Part shown: piece by piece, positions 10,072 through 22,098 of the stretch
Numbering within the stretch: the first letter of the stretch is position 1
How the letters are laid out: each line of letters begins with the position of its first letter
NCBI RefSeq assembly: GCF_018294505.1
Contig: NC_057797.1
Span: 124,439,116-124,503,115, forward strand
Direction of reading: 5' to 3'
Length of the DNA stretch: 64,000 nt
Origin: Triticum aestivum
Taxonomy: Eukaryota > Streptophyta > Magnoliopsida > Poales > Poaceae
The notes under the pieces: model-generated
What the model was told of the DNA's origin: nothing
The model's database searches: none
Seen by the model: only the letters and a program-made list of their open reading frames with translations
Program-made: the position numbers and the translations under genes

Positions 10072-11823
10072 CTAGCATCTAAAATCAAGTTCCACATGGT
10101 ATTCTCCGGCTTTACTGATGACGTGGTTAAGAAAGAATCCCGCTAATTCCTCTTGAATTGCTTTCATGCGATCTTCTGGTAGGATTTCATTCCGCATCTC
10201 CCACGTCTAATTTGAAGAAGGGGGTTAATACATATATATGAATGAGACTCAACAGAAATGATGGTGTAATAAAATGAAATTGTGAATATTATTGCTTACG
10301 CACATCAAATTGTCTTTTATAGTAGCCCCGCTTATCTTTGCAAGTTGTGTTGTAGATGAACTCGCACACGTAGTATCCACAGTAATCATTCCCTTATTCC
10401 TGCCACAAGCACTTTACGAGAAATAGAGGTCAATCAAACTGATAATGAAGCATTATAAATGGCATTGATGAAAGTATTTAGAATCAACGGGATCGAGATG
10501 CGCGGAACTAGCTAGCTAGTACTACTTACTTTCGGGTATGTCCATCGCAGCTCCCCCGGCAGTCCCGGAGCTTGTGCGGTGAATACTTTCCAAACCCCGC
10601 GAGACAAAGAAAACAATTACTTGATATCAGGAAATGAACAAAAAGTTGCCGATATGGTGCGATAATGATTGATTGAACTTACTTCTCGAGCATTTTAGTC
10701 ATGTTCGCATAGGTCTCGGGAGATTTTCGTCTGGAGTCTAAGACGGTTACTAGTCCCTGCTCAAGCTTAATCTCTAGGAGAATATAGTGGAAGCTGCGCA
10801 CGCTTGCATAACTCATCAATTACATTACTATAACCTGGCTCGAGTAATAAGGGAAACCGAATATGCACAAGACAGTAACACTCACTCGAAGTTGTAAGGA
10901 AAGAGTATTTTATCTTTGTTTTGATTTATTATCAATGATTTTAGCAAGTTGGCCTCAACATTATCGGCGTTCTTTTCAACCTCAAATTGATCTATGATAT
11001 TTGTGTTAATGAACCCAATATCATACATTTCTGCTTTTCTGCACTCGACGATCTTCAATCTGCATAATATAGTGAGGATAATCATATATACATGCAATGA
11101 AAGAGCTGAGCTATATGTAGAGACTTAATGACAGAAGTAGTACTTACAGACAGTAGCAAGTGACCGTTAATTTATCGAGGGCCTTTTGATTGAACCACTG
11201 GAAGAACTCCTCAAATGGAACAGTCAACAAATCAATTCCAACGAGGTCGTGCTCCTCTTTAACTCTCAGATACAAAGTATCCGTCCCCCAGACTCTCTGC
11301 AGGTTTTCATGTACCAATCATGGAATCTTCACATCATCGTTGTTAGAGATTTTTCATCTTTGGCAAGAGGCTTCACGTAATGGTATTGGTGTTCTTCCAC
11401 CTCCAAGAAATCATAATGTACATCGTCGGGCAGGTAATCTTCAAGATTGATATAACCGGGCACCATCCCCGGATCATTAGCGACGATATCGCTAGACACC
11501 TTGAGCGGGGGGGGCACAATTGGTCCGCTTGTTCGCCGAGCTGGGCAATTTTTTTCCCAACTCGTCGTTCTGCTAACCTTCGATCACTGATAGTATTTCC
11601 CGACCGCTCCGCTTCGGTATATACCTTTGCAGTAATGCGCTCATAGTTGTTTTTTCAGCGGAGACTTTCGTGGTTTCCTCAGGGCATCGATAGTGCGCTT
11701 TGCTTTCACCCGGTCTACCTTCTCCTCCGGAGGTGGATGTCTCTTTGCTTTCACTCCTTCAAAGAAGTCCTTCACTTCTTTTTCCATGATCTTCGAGTTT
11801 TCTTCCAGGGTCGTCTCATATGG
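10072..11823 (-). pseudogene. CACTA-1 main gene, 3' part: Ulp1-like (C48) cysteine protease domain
   Basis: Minus-strand exons with recognisable splice sites: 11,823-11,148, 11,059-10,886, 10,793-10,683, 10,596-10,530, 10,411-10,304 and 10,206-10,072. The catalytic region resembles the Ulp1-like domain found in plant CACTA proteins: FHYILLEIKL (His), VLDSRRK (Asp) and GNDYCGYYVCEF (Cys). Damage seen: two frameshifts in the first exon plus a stop at about 11,641; an acceptor reading GG instead of AG before the fourth exon here (10,596); and an in-frame TAA just before the GNDYCGYY motif. The 5' part of the gene is at 25,231-27,464; the gypsy element at 11,824-25,225 separates the two. The protease would act on ubiquitin-like conjugates if active; that function is inferred from the family. 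Confidence 0.8.
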
Positions 11824-12930
11824 TGTCGGGGGTTTGGTGCGACATATGCCAACGGATGGCTTATCATGGTGGGGGTGAGTAGAACGTCGCCGGTGCCTGG
11901 AAACGGGATGAGGTGAAGACATGCACGCCGGCGAACCTTACCCAGCTTCGGTGCTCTCCGGGGAGATAATACCCCTACTGCTGCTCTGTGGGGTCTCCGC
12001 ATGATCACTATGGCCAAGTGTTTACACGGTTGCTCCTTGAGCTATTTCTGGTAGTAGAAGAGGGCAAGGCTAACTCTCTCCTCTATCTGGTATGGTCTAG
12101 AACTACTGGGATCCAACCCCTTGCATGGGCGCCCTGGGGGGTTTATATAGTCCTACCCCCAGGGGTACAATGGTAACTCGACAGGGCGCGAGCCCCGCCG
12201 TCAGTGCCTCTGACCTCCGACTTCTCCTCCGACTGCTAGGGCCAGCCGACTGGTGGGCCCCATCGACTGGTCTGGTACGGAGCCGACAGGCCGTGTCCGC
12301 CGTGGGTGGGTCTTGCCGGCCACTGATTACTGTAGCCGTGCTTCTGATGACGCAGGCTTGGTCATGGGGTCGTGGCAACAGCCCCGCCGCCTGCGCCCCA
12401 TCTCATCTTGATTAATGGCGCGTGGGCCCCAGGGGAGGGCTCGGCCGACTCCCGACGGGTCCGACTAGCGGTTCTCCCGCCGTCTCCCGATGTCTCGCTG
12501 ACTGGTGGGCCTTGCTGCCTCTAGGCCGTACAGACAAGCCGTCGTGGGAGCAGGACGTGGTACTGTGGTGCTGATGTCAGGGCCGGCCGGGCAACAGTGC
12601 CACGCCGCACGGAGATCTTCCCGGGTACGGCGTGCTGTGGCCATGCCTGCCCTTGGTAAGGGGCGGGGAGTGGGCTTCACTTTAGCCACGCCCCTGCCCC
12701 GTCCCCTTCGATGAGGTCATGGTTTGTTGGAGTAGCTGGCCGACTCCCCAAAGTCGGCTTCTTTGGAAGTCGTCCCTGGGACTCGGCTGTGAGCGGGCAG
12801 TCGGCCGCCCTGCCATCGACTCCTCAGGAGGCGGCTCTTCGCCCCGGGGTCTTGAGGGGCGCAGCCTGCCCCGATGTCTTGAAAGGTTATGGGACTCAGC
12901 TTGGCCTACCCATGGCCCATTACTCCGACA
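11824..12930 (-). repeat. 3' LTR of the nested gypsy element
   Basis: 1,107 bp, beginning TGTCGGGGGTTTGG and ending CCGACA as read on the plus strand. By eye about 18 differences separate the first 345 bp from the other LTR, roughly 5 percent, so the insertion is not recent. The minus-strand TATA-like TATATAAA lies near 12,138-12,146. Confidence 0.92.
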
Positions 12931-13561
12931 GTAGTCCCCGAAGCTGGTGAGGCGCCGCGGACGATCGGCCGAGAAGCCTCAGTAGTTTATCTTTCCGGGT
13001 GCTCAACACATGGTCTTGATTGACTTCTGCCGGGCTGACTAGAAGGAATCGGTCTTGCTCAACTCGGATTCACTTGATTCCGGCTTGCTCAGCATCTCGA
13101 ACGCCGCGGCGGGATTTAAGCGGCATGCTAGCTAAGCCTCCAGGCCGCCGCCTGTTCTTGGACTGTTACGCAAGGGCACGTGGCTAGGCCGTCCTGCCAG
13201 CCCATGCGCGCGACGGGATGGGCCCACAGGCGGGACCCGCTACTACCGCGCCTCAGCGCCCGAGCAGATCCGCTGCGGCCCTGGTGGACGGTTGGGATTC
13301 CCGTGGAGTTACTGCATGCAGTAACTTTACGTGGATCGTGGGGGTCGTGGGGTTGTGGGCGCAGTAAATCCCCACGTCCGCCCCCTCAGCTTCGCAGCCC
13401 ACAGGGCTATAAGTAGGGGGAAGAGGGGCGCACGCACGCCTCTCCTTCCCACTACCCCTTGCTCTCTTCCTCCTTGCTGCTCCTCGATCTCCTCCTTCCT
13501 CTTCTCTTCTTCGCTCCGCCGCACGCCCAAGCTCCGGCGAACGCCGCGGTGACAACTCGCG
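12931..13561. promoter_or_regulatory. Region between 3' LTR and antisense ORF, with TATA-like motif
   Basis: No gene. On the plus strand a TATA-like 'ctataagta' at 13,407-13,415 is placed about 150 bp before the ATG at 13,562 and is followed by a pyrimidine-rich leader. On the minus strand the end next to the LTR reads 'ttcggggactac', where the polypurine tract would be expected. Confidence 0.45.
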
Positions 13562-16500
13562 ATGAGTTCTTCCTCCGCTGCCGTGCCTCCCCCAGTGCGC
13601 TCCGGCACCTGGGACAGTTCCGAAGTTCATGAAGACCACATCGAGTTCCTCCACCGGACCCGTCGGCTTCCCGGCGAGGATCGCGTGCAGGTGTGTCTTC
13701 CGCCGGAGGGGGAGATTTCCCCCGCCCCGCAGGAGGGCGAGCGGGTCATCTTCCGCTCGCACTGCCTGCGCGGGCTGGGGCTGCCGGCGAGCAGCTTTTT
13801 CCGGTCTTTCTTGGAGTTCTACGGCCTCTAGCCGCACCACCTCACCCCCAACACAGTGGTGCTGCTGTCCGCCTTCGTGGCCTTGTGCGAAGGCTTCCTC
13901 GGAGTCCTCCCCACCCTCGAGCTCTGGGGGGAGTTCTTCTTCTCCAAGCTCGGCACCTAGACCGCCGGCGTGCCGGCTCAATGTGGCGCCTTCATCGCCG
14001 TGCGAAGGTCAGGAGCCGACAACCCCTTCCCCTCCATCTCGCTGATAAAGTCGGTGAAGATGTGGCGGAGATCCTACTTCTACGTCAGGAACGTCGCCAC
14101 GAGGGGTGACTGGGTCAACCTGCCGGCTTTCGAAGCCGGCCCGCCGGCTGGGAGACTGCCCAACTGGTCGTACCGGGCCAGGTCGCTGACACCTGCGGGA
14201 GCCGGTGCCATCACGCGACTCCAAGTGTTGACGTAGTCGGAGGGTTTGACTGGTCCGGACCTGCTGGCCGCCTTCGTTTCACGCCGAGTTCTCCCACTCC
14301 AAGGCCGCCCTCACATGATATGCCAGATGAGTGGGCACCGCGACCCAAGTCGGATGTGCACCAAGGACATGCCTCACGAAGAGGTGGCCCTCATGGTGAA
14401 CTACCTCTCAGACAACAGGCTCCCGGAGGACTGGCGATTCGGCAAGGAGCCGTACTCCCGCGCTAACCCCCCGCCCGTGGTGATTTGCCTTTCTTTTCTT
14501 TCTTTAGATTGTCTTCTTCTTGCTGGGTTTTGTTTTGACCAGTCGGCTTTGGTTAGAATCCCCTTCTTCACCCACCAGCCGGCACCTCGGGGCCGGACCG
14601 TGAGTTCGTCGCCGACCGGGCGGAGAGCGACGTCGACGACCCCGATCTGGGGGTGGCGGCTCCGGAAGACGACGCCGAGGAAGGAGGAGGGACAGCAGGC
14701 GACTTCAGGCCCTCGGCTACCTTCGCCGACTGGCCTGAAGACAACGCCGAGGGAGAAGTCGCCCCTCGCCATCGGCCAGGAGCCAGCCAGCCTGGCGCGG
14801 GCTCTTCTGTCGTGCCGGGCGCTCCAGGCGGCGGGAAGAAGCGCAGGGCCGTGCCGACTTTGTTCGGCAGTCGGCCGAAGAAGCCAAAGGGCTCGGCTGC
14901 CACCGCGGCAAAGCAGCAGGCTGAGGAAGCCGCACGCTGCCAGTCGGCCTTGCTCGTCACCCCGCTGAACTCTGCACCGCCGCCTTCGGAGTTCACGAGG
15001 CCAACTGGAGAAGCCGGCATGGAGAACCCTCTACTCCGGATACGAACGTTCCGCCGCCGCCTCAGCTGCTGTCTGAAGGCGCGCAAGGCGAGCAGCCAGC
15101 GGACCCTCTGGTGCCGCCGATCGAAGACGAGGCCGTGGCGAGGCTACTCCTCCAAGTCGGCTTGCCAACGCACCATCGTCTGGAGAAGGCAACTTCGGCA
15201 CCCCGCCCCCTGGAAGCCGGCACCGCCAGCTCGGCGGCCCCAGACGCCGAAGCGACGAGCGCCGCACTTGTTGGGTGGGTGCGAGGAGGTGGCACAGGGC
15301 CGCTGAACCGGGCGCTCCTGGACGTCCAGGCAAAGCTCTGTGCTGAGGGCGACGCTCTCTAGAGTTGCACCAAGGCGTTCCTAGCATCGCGGTCAGCCGT
15401 CCGGGTATGTTTTTTCTTTGGTCTTTGTTTTCTTGATCCTCTCTGTGGGGGCGCGCCAGCGCACCCACTGGGTGTAGTCCCCGAGTTTCGGGCCAGCTGC
15501 TGAGAAGGCGGCCCGAAACTCCAATTGATGAACTTCTGGGTACTAACTTTGTCTGAAATGCTTGTCGCAGGATTACCACAACCTCCGCGTCACTGCCTTC
15601 AACCGTAACGTTGAAGAGCTGGGCAAGCGGACCGCCGACTTGGCGGAGAGCCGGAGTAAGTCCCCCTTTTTTCTATGCGGGGGTGCGCTAGCGCACCCGC
15701 GGGCTATAGTCCCCGAGATTCGGGCCGGCTGCTGAGCAGCCGGGCCGGATCTCCCCAGCGACCTACTTTATTGACGACTGTTGTCTTTCTTCCTTTCCTT
15801 CAGGAGCCAACGCTGCTCTTCAACAGTAGCTGAGCGAAGCCAACTCCGCCCTGCGCGCCAAAGGGGAGGAGTAGAGCAAGCTCGCCACAGAGCGCGATCT
15901 GCTGGCCACTCAGTTGGCAGAGCAGAAGGAGCTGCTTGTGAAGTCGCAGAGGGAGGCGGAGGAGATGGAAACCGCCCTCTTGGCTGAGTTCGCGAGCAAG
16001 CGCTCCTCCTGGTCTGACAAGGAGGCACTGCTGTCCTCCGGCTTCCACGTGATTGAAGACATCGTTGATGGTGAGCCTCTTTATTTTCTTTCTTCGAGTT
16101 GCCGACTTAGATCATGCCGACTCCTGGTTTTTGACTTGCTTCTTCGTTTCTTCGTGTCTGTGCAGACTTCTTCCCTGGGCAGTCGCAGGCCGCCATCCAA
16201 GCCATCGAGGCTGACCGTGAAGGTCGGAGGGCAGAGGGCGCAGAGATCGCCGCCGATGCCCCCCGAACTCTTGACGAGCACATCCTGTGCATCGAGGCTC
16301 GCCTCCGGCCGGCTCACCGGATGCTGCGCCGGCTCCAGCGCGTCGGTGCCCAGGCGATTGCCGCCCTTTGGCCGGATATGCAGGCTCCACGCACCCCCAG
16401 CCTGACGGCCAACTGGCTGGAGGTCGCGGCTGGTCGTCTTGAGGCCTGGAAGGGCTCTTCGGCCCGGGCTGGAGCGCGCGGGGCCTTGGAGTTCGTCAAG

Positions 16501-16935
16501 GCGTGGTACCCAGGGCTGGATCTAGACCGGTTGGCCACGCTTCGGTCGGAGGCCCAGCTAGAGCTGGCGGCTGCGGAAGATGCCCTCATCAAACGTGCTG
16601 CGGCGATCGCCGAGTACACCGACACCAGCATCTTCATCCCCGAGCGGTCTGAAGACGGCGAGGAGGTACCGCCGGAGTGGTTTGGGATGAACCCAGACTA
16701 TGGCGAAGACTCGGTGGAGGTGATTGGCTCCAGCATCGAGGAGGAGGACGAGGCGGAGGCACCAGAAGGCGGAGCAGACGGCCCGCCTCAGCCCGACCAC
16801 GCCTCCAGCAACGAGCCGCGTGCGACCGAGTCGACTGCCGCCGGAGGTGATCAAGCCGAGACTAGCCAGCCGGCTGCCCCGACGCCTGACGCTGGCGCCT
16901 CCTCTGACCCTCCGAATCCGTCTGCTGCCTCCTGA
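13562..16935 (+). pseudogene. Intron-containing ORF antisense to gag-pol ('putative gypsy type transposon' domain)
   Basis: Five exons read on the plus strand: about 13,562-14,479, 14,579-15,404, 15,571-15,655, 15,804-16,070 and 16,166-16,935. Donors and acceptors are canonical, for example GTATGT at 15,405, GTAAGT at 15,656, GTGAGC at 16,071 and TGCAG before 16,166. The first exon resembles the plant domain called putative gypsy type transposon (short motifs FFRSFLEFYGL and PHHLTPNTVV). Exon 4 is a coiled coil (LAEQKELLVKSQREAEEME) and the C-terminus is acidic. In-frame TAG codons at FYGL*PHH, KLGT*TAG, ALQQ*LSE and GEE*SK, plus a frameshift in exon 2, make it a pseudogene. The function of this protein class is unknown. 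Introns survive because the retrotransposon RNA is made from the other strand. Confidence 0.75.
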
Positions 16936-17674
16936 GCTACCGCCGTATCATTTATTTTATCTACTTCAGTAGTCTTTGAAGAACTTGTTAATTCGCACAA
17001 TTCCACCCGCGGGGTGTATTTTGAACCTCTACTCGACAATTCGGCCAAGGGCCTATGTTATGTAAATATATATATATCTATCTTTTCTTGCTCATTGTTC
17101 TTTTGGCTTTTTTCCTTTGCCGCTTTCTCTTAGTTGCCTGCCTTGCCAATCGGAAAGCCGCTCTGCGGACTGTTCCTTTGGTAAAGCAAGTACTTAGCCG
17201 ATTTCAAGAGATTTTTTTTGAGCAAGTTGGATAGGAGTCGTTAGTTCGACTATCCGAAAGTCAGTTTGCGAGAAATGTTGGATGCCATCTTGAGCTTGTT
17301 TTATGCTTTGAGTCCTTAGCCATTTTCATGTGATTGCCCATTCTACCTTACTCCTGCCCATCGTACAGTCGCTCTACGAGCTGCGGCTTCTGACAGGAGA
17401 CGGTTTAGGCGTTTACACACTACTTATCGGACTGCAGGAAGCATTTCATAGTGCAAGGCGGCAAGTCCTCGGGTTGACTTGTCGAGCCCGGTGCCAAACG
17501 GCATGACAAAGAGTAACATACTTGTAGGCATAATTTTTATCATACAGACAAAAGAGGGCAGTCCCCGAGCTTGTCTCGGGGGGCCCGAAGTCTTGGTACT
17601 TTAATACAAAAGGTAGCGTGGTACATACTGCATCGACTGTAAAATCTTCGGAGGAGATTTGCATTCCATGGCCG
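16936..17674. other. Convergent 3' regions between antisense ORF and pol
   Basis: No gene. It holds the presumed 3' ends of two facing transcripts and an AT-rich 'atatatatatatc' run at about 17,067-17,080. Confidence 0.45.
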
Positions 17675-17998
17675 CTATGTCTCCTTGCCGGAGTCGTCCC
17701 TCTTGCGTGCTCGGGGCTTCTGAGCGTCGATCAGGTAGTAGGAATCGTTGCCCAGTACTTTGCTGATGATGAAAGAGCCTTCCCAAGGCGTCGATAGCTT
17801 GTGCTGGCCGGCTGTTCGCTGGATCAGCCAGAGCACAAGGTCACCTTCTTGGAAAGATCTTGGCCAGACCTTCCTGTTGTGGTATTTGCGCAGGCTCTGC
17901 TGGTAGATGCTAGACCGGCTGAGTGCCAACAGCCGGCCCTCTCCCAGCAGATTGACGCCGTGTTGTCGTGCTTCTTCCACTTCCTCCTTGGTGTACAT
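17675..17998 (-). pseudogene. Integrase C-terminal region of nested gypsy pol
   Basis: A minus-strand ORF with HNRKVWPRSFQEGDLVL followed by LSTPWEGSFIISKVL, the usual spacing of the gypsy integrase C-terminal GPF/Y-like region (here PWEGSF). It is separated from the core integrase by a stop or frameshift near 18,000. No chromodomain is seen. Confidence 0.75.
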
Positions 17999-18004
17999 GG
18001 TGAC

Positions 18005-19360
18005 TCATGGGGAGTCAAACTCTATATCCGTTGGGATGACGGCTTCGGCACTGTAGACGAGGAAGAAGGGCGTGAAGCCGGTTGACTTGTTTGGAGTCGT
18101 GCGCAGACTCCAGAGGACGGCTGGCAGCTCGTCGAGCCAGCAGCCAGCCGAGCGCTCCAGAGGCTCGATGAACTGAGGCTTGATGCCGGACAGGATGAGG
18201 CCGTTTGCTCGCTCCACTTGGCCGTTTGACTGCGGATGGGCGATGGACGCTAGGTCCAGTCGGATGCCCTGTGTTGCATAGAAACGGGCCAAGGCGCCTT
18301 TGGCAAAATTTGTGCCGTTGTCGGTGATGATGCTGTGTGGTATGCCGTACCGAATTGTGATATCGGTGATGAAGGTCACGGCAGTCGGACCGTTCAGTTT
18401 CTTAATTGGCCTTGCTTCCACCCACTTGGTGAACTTGTCCACTGCGACAAGTAGGTGAGTTAAACCACCTCGTGCTGTCTTGAATGGTCCCACCATGTCT
18501 AGACCCCAAACTGCGAAAGGCCAGGCAATGGGGATGGTCTTGAGCGCAGAAGCTGGCTGGTGCGGCTTGGAGCTAAACTTCTGGCACCCTTTGCATTTTT
18601 GGACCAACTCCTTGGCCTCTTCCAAGGCAGTCGACCAGAAGAAACCATGCCGAAAGGCTTTGGCGACGAGTGCTCTTGAAGCTGCATGGTGGCCGCATTC
18701 GCCTTGATGGATGTCTTTGAGAATCGCCTGGCCATGCTCTGGCTCTATGCAGCGCTGGTAGACACCAATGACGCTGCGCCTGACCAGCTCTCTATTGACT
18801 ATGGTATAGGCTGCCGCCCGGCATTGTACTTGCCGAGCTGAGGTCTCATCAGTTGGTAGCTCTTTGTTCACTAGGAATTTGAGGATGGGCTGGGCCCATG
18901 AGGGTGCTGCTATTTCTACGACTACCAGAACTGTGACTTGGACGAGGGCGGCTGGGCTGGGAGGCGGCGGGTTGGAGTCAACAGCCGCTTGCTGGGTTGA
19001 TGAAGTCCCTAGGCCGACTGGCGCGGTCCTTGGACCGTTTTCTGGAATCTTCGAGTCCACCACCGCAGTCCCCGGGTCGGGCTCGACTGTGGCGGCTTTG
19101 GAGTCATCTGCCAAAGTCCCTGTTCCGTCTGTCGGAGCTCTGGAGTCGGATCCGCCATCTTCGGGAGGAGCTGGCACAAAAATGGAGTCTGATTCTGGTG
19201 AAGGCTTGACAGATGGCTTGAGGAGGCATTGAAGGGCGACGCCAGATGGTATCGCTTGGCGTGTAGAGACGATTCGTGCCAAGGCGTCTTCTTGGTCGTT
19301 GTCGTTTCTTGGCACATGGAGGAACTCGCACCCTTCGAAATACCCGCTGAGTTGCTGCAC
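18005..19360 (-). pseudogene. Integrase with preceding linker, nested gypsy pol
   Basis: A 451-codon open segment. The zinc-binding part is seen as HQGECGHHAASR, with KCKGCQKF about 30 residues later (HHCC). The catalytic D,D35E core is present: WGLDMVGPF, IITDNGTNF and NGQVERANG. The N-terminal 150 residues (rich in P, T, S and D) are the variable linker after RNase H. The integrase motifs are intact, but the surrounding pol frame is broken at both ends, so I treat it as part of a pseudogene. Confidence 0.88.
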
Positions 19361-20112
19361 GAGGAAACGGTAGCTCGCCAGGTTTGCGTCTTTCGCGTCC
19401 CAGTCGCCAGATGACTACTGGACCACTAAATCCGAGTTGCCATAACACAAGATCCGGCGGATGCCAAGTTCTTTGGCAAGCCAGAGCCCGTGAATGAGCG
19501 CCTCTTACTCGGCAACATTGTTGGAGGCGGCAAAATGGATTTGCAGTGCATATTTGAGCTTGTCGCCTTTAGGAGAGGTGAGGACGACGCCGGCTCCCAA
19601 GCCGGTGCGCATCTTGGAGCCGTCGAAGTGCATTCGCCAATGGGTGGAGTCAGGCGCTGGAGGCAGGTACTGGGTCTCGGCCCAGTCGATGAGGAAGTCG
19701 GCCAGCGCTTGTGATTTGATAGCGGTGCGGGGCTGGTAGTAGATGGTGTAAGGAGCCAGCTCTATGGCCCACTTGGCCACTCGACCAGAGGCATCTCAGC
19801 TACCGATGATCTCGGCAAGTGGGGCCGTGCAGACCACTGTGATTGAATGCTCTTGAAAGTAAGGCTTCAATTTCTTGGCAGCAAAGTGTACGCCATAGCA
19901 CATCTTCTGGTAGTGGGGGTAGTTCTGCTTGGAGGTCGACAGTACCTCGCTCAGGTAATATACTGGTCTCTGGACAGGCAGCGCCTTGCCTTCCTCCTTG
20001 CGCTCCACTACCATGACTGTGCTGACTACTCGGCTGGTGGCGGTGATGTACAGGAGTATAGGTTCCTTGGGAGTCGGAGCCGCCAGGACGGGTGGAGTAG
20101 TCAGCATCTTCT
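19361..20112 (-). pseudogene. RNase H region of nested gypsy pol
   Basis: Two minus-strand pieces. First, 20,116-19,796 resembles the tether after reverse transcriptase (VYYLSEVLSTSKQNYPHY). Then about 19,795-19,380 carries the RNase H acidic residues in MHFDGSKM, NNVAE*EALIHGL and GNSDLVVQ. Stop codons fall inside the second piece at 19,795, just after NNVAE (about 19,505) and just after GNSDLVVQ. It joins the reverse transcriptase through a one-base frameshift near 20,150. Confidence 0.8.
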
Positions 20113-21009
20113 TCAACTGGTGAAAAGCTTCGTCCGCCTTATGGTTCCACTCGAAAAAGTGGTCTTCTTCATGAGTTGGTATAAGGGGAGAGCTTTCTCG
20201 CCCAGCCGACTGATGAATCGGCTAATGGACGCTAAGCAGCCGGTGAACCTCTGCACATCCAGCAGTCGGCTGGGTACCTCCATTCTCTCGATGGCCGTGA
20301 TTTTTACTGGGTTGCATTCTATGCCGCGTTCAGAGACCAGGAAACCTAGCAGCTGCCCGGCTGGTACTCCGAAGACACACTTCTCAAGGTTGAGCTTGAT
20401 CTGGAACCGGCGCAGGTTCTCAAAGGTCTCCTTGAGATCTTCCAGTAGTGTTCCACACTTTTCCGTCTTCACCACCATGTCGTGCACGTAAACGTGGGCG
20501 TTCCGACCGAGCTGCTTGAGGAGACACTTCTGCATGCAACGCTGAAAGGTGGCGCCGGCATTCCTCAAGCCGAACGTCATGGTGAGGTAGCAGAATGCTC
20601 CAAACGGCGTGATGAATGCGGTTTTCAATCTGTCAGCCGGGTTCAGCTTGATCTGGTGATATCCTGAGTATGCATCAAAGAAACTCAACAGCTCGCATCC
20701 GGCTGTGGAGTCTATCACCTGATCAGTTATTGGCAGAGCAAACGGGTCCTTGGGGCAGGCCTTGTTGAGGCTCCTGTAGTCAATACACAGTCGCCACTGC
20801 TTGTTCTTCTTTTGTACCAAGACCGGATTTTCCAGCCACTCCAGAAAGAAAACTTCCATAATGAAGCCGGCTGCTAGGAGTCGGGCTATCTCTTCTCCGA
20901 CAACTCTTCTCTTCTCTTCTGATAAGCGGCGCACGGGCTTCCTGACCGGCTTTGCATCAGATCGGACATGTAACTCGTGCTCGGCGAAATCCGTCGGTAC
21001 ACCTGGCAT
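20113..21009 (-). pseudogene. Reverse transcriptase of nested gypsy pol, YxDD box mutated
   Basis: About 298 codons containing the standard motifs: WRLCIDYRSLNKACPKD, LLSFFDAYSGYHQIKL (first catalytic Asp), MTFGLRNAGATFQR and the box reading HVYVHDMVV, where the family has YVDD. So one catalytic Asp is His (GAC to CAC). The frame continues upstream through a TAG at about 21,073 into the protease region. It ends in a one-base frameshift (KKTTFSSG where the other frame reads HFFEWNHKADEAF). RT activity is not expected. Confidence 0.9.
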
Positions 21010-21072
21010 GTCTTTGGGGGACCATGCAAAGATGTCCCGATTCTCACGGAGGAAATCGACGAGCTTGCCTTC

Positions 21073-21884
21073 CTATTTGCTGTCGAGGTTCACACCTATG
21101 ACAGCGTACCTCTCCGGGTGCTCCGGATCCAAGGGTATCTTCTTTGTCTCTTTGGCCAGCTTGAACGAACCTTCGGCTTCCAACTCCTTCGGGTCGGGCG
21201 ATATCTCCGGCTGCTTGCCGGCCATCGCCACAACTCGTTCAAGGAGTCGCTTCTCGGCTGCGATCACCAGGGACTCGGTCAGCCGACTGCTCGCGGCAGC
21301 GCAAGCGGACGACTTCTGGTAGTCGCCGGCCACAGTCAGAGTTCCCCTGGAACTGGGCATCTTCATCTTGAGGTAGGCGTAGTGGGGGGCCGCCATGAAC
21401 TTGGCCAAGGCGGGTCGGCCAAGTAGCGCATGGTATGGGCTCTCAAGGTCCACCACCTCAAACCAAATAGACTGTCTTCGGAAGTGATCTTTGTCCCCAA
21501 AGAGGACGTCCATCAGGATCTTGTCGATTGGTGAGCAGGAAAGCCCAGGAACAATGTCGTGGAACATAGTCCGTTGTTCTGAAGCTGTCTTTCCTTGATT
21601 CCTAACTTTTGCATGGTGTCCTTGTACAGGATATTGATGTTGTTGCCCCCATCTATCAGAACTCGCGAGAAACGTGCGGCCCGTTTGTCCGTAGCAAAGG
21701 TGGCATCCAGGACCAAGGCGTAGAAGCCCGGACTCGGCATCACTTCTGGGTGGTCAGCCCTGCTCCAGCTGATGGGCTTCTCAGACCAGTGCATGAACTC
21801 TGGTGTCTCTGAGGCTACCGCGTTCACCTCTTGTCGCTGCAGCCGCCTGCTACGTCGATCATCAGCCACACTGGTGAACACCAC
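21073..21884 (-). pseudogene. Aspartic protease region of nested gypsy pol
   Basis: Two overlapping minus-strand frames. The first (21,884-21,513) contains FSRVLIDGGNNINILY, the place of the retroviral-type protease active site (D-G-G here), and RADHPEVM upstream. A frameshift near 21,560 moves to the second frame (21,567-21,073), which has SPYHALLGRPALAKFMA, the usual C-terminal LLGRP signature of this protease. The spacing from gag to reverse transcriptase is normal. Confidence 0.8.
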
Positions 21885-22098
21885 ATAGGATCCATGCTCT
21901 TCAGGGTATTTGTCTTGTACTGCGCCGACTGGCCTGACTGTCGGCTACTGGGGCGGAGGCGAAGGCGGCTGCCCAGCAGGCGGGGGTGGCAGGAGGCCGT
22001 CTCCCTTGGCGATCCTGGTGAGCCAGTGGCACTTTCGCATGGTGTGATTCGACGGCTTCGCGCTGTTGTGGAACTTGCAAGGTCCATCCAAGGTCTGC

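Noticed and set aside
13253..13981. 242-codon minus-strand ORF
   Set aside because: Shadow of exon 1 of the plus-strand antisense ORF; no gypsy protein features.
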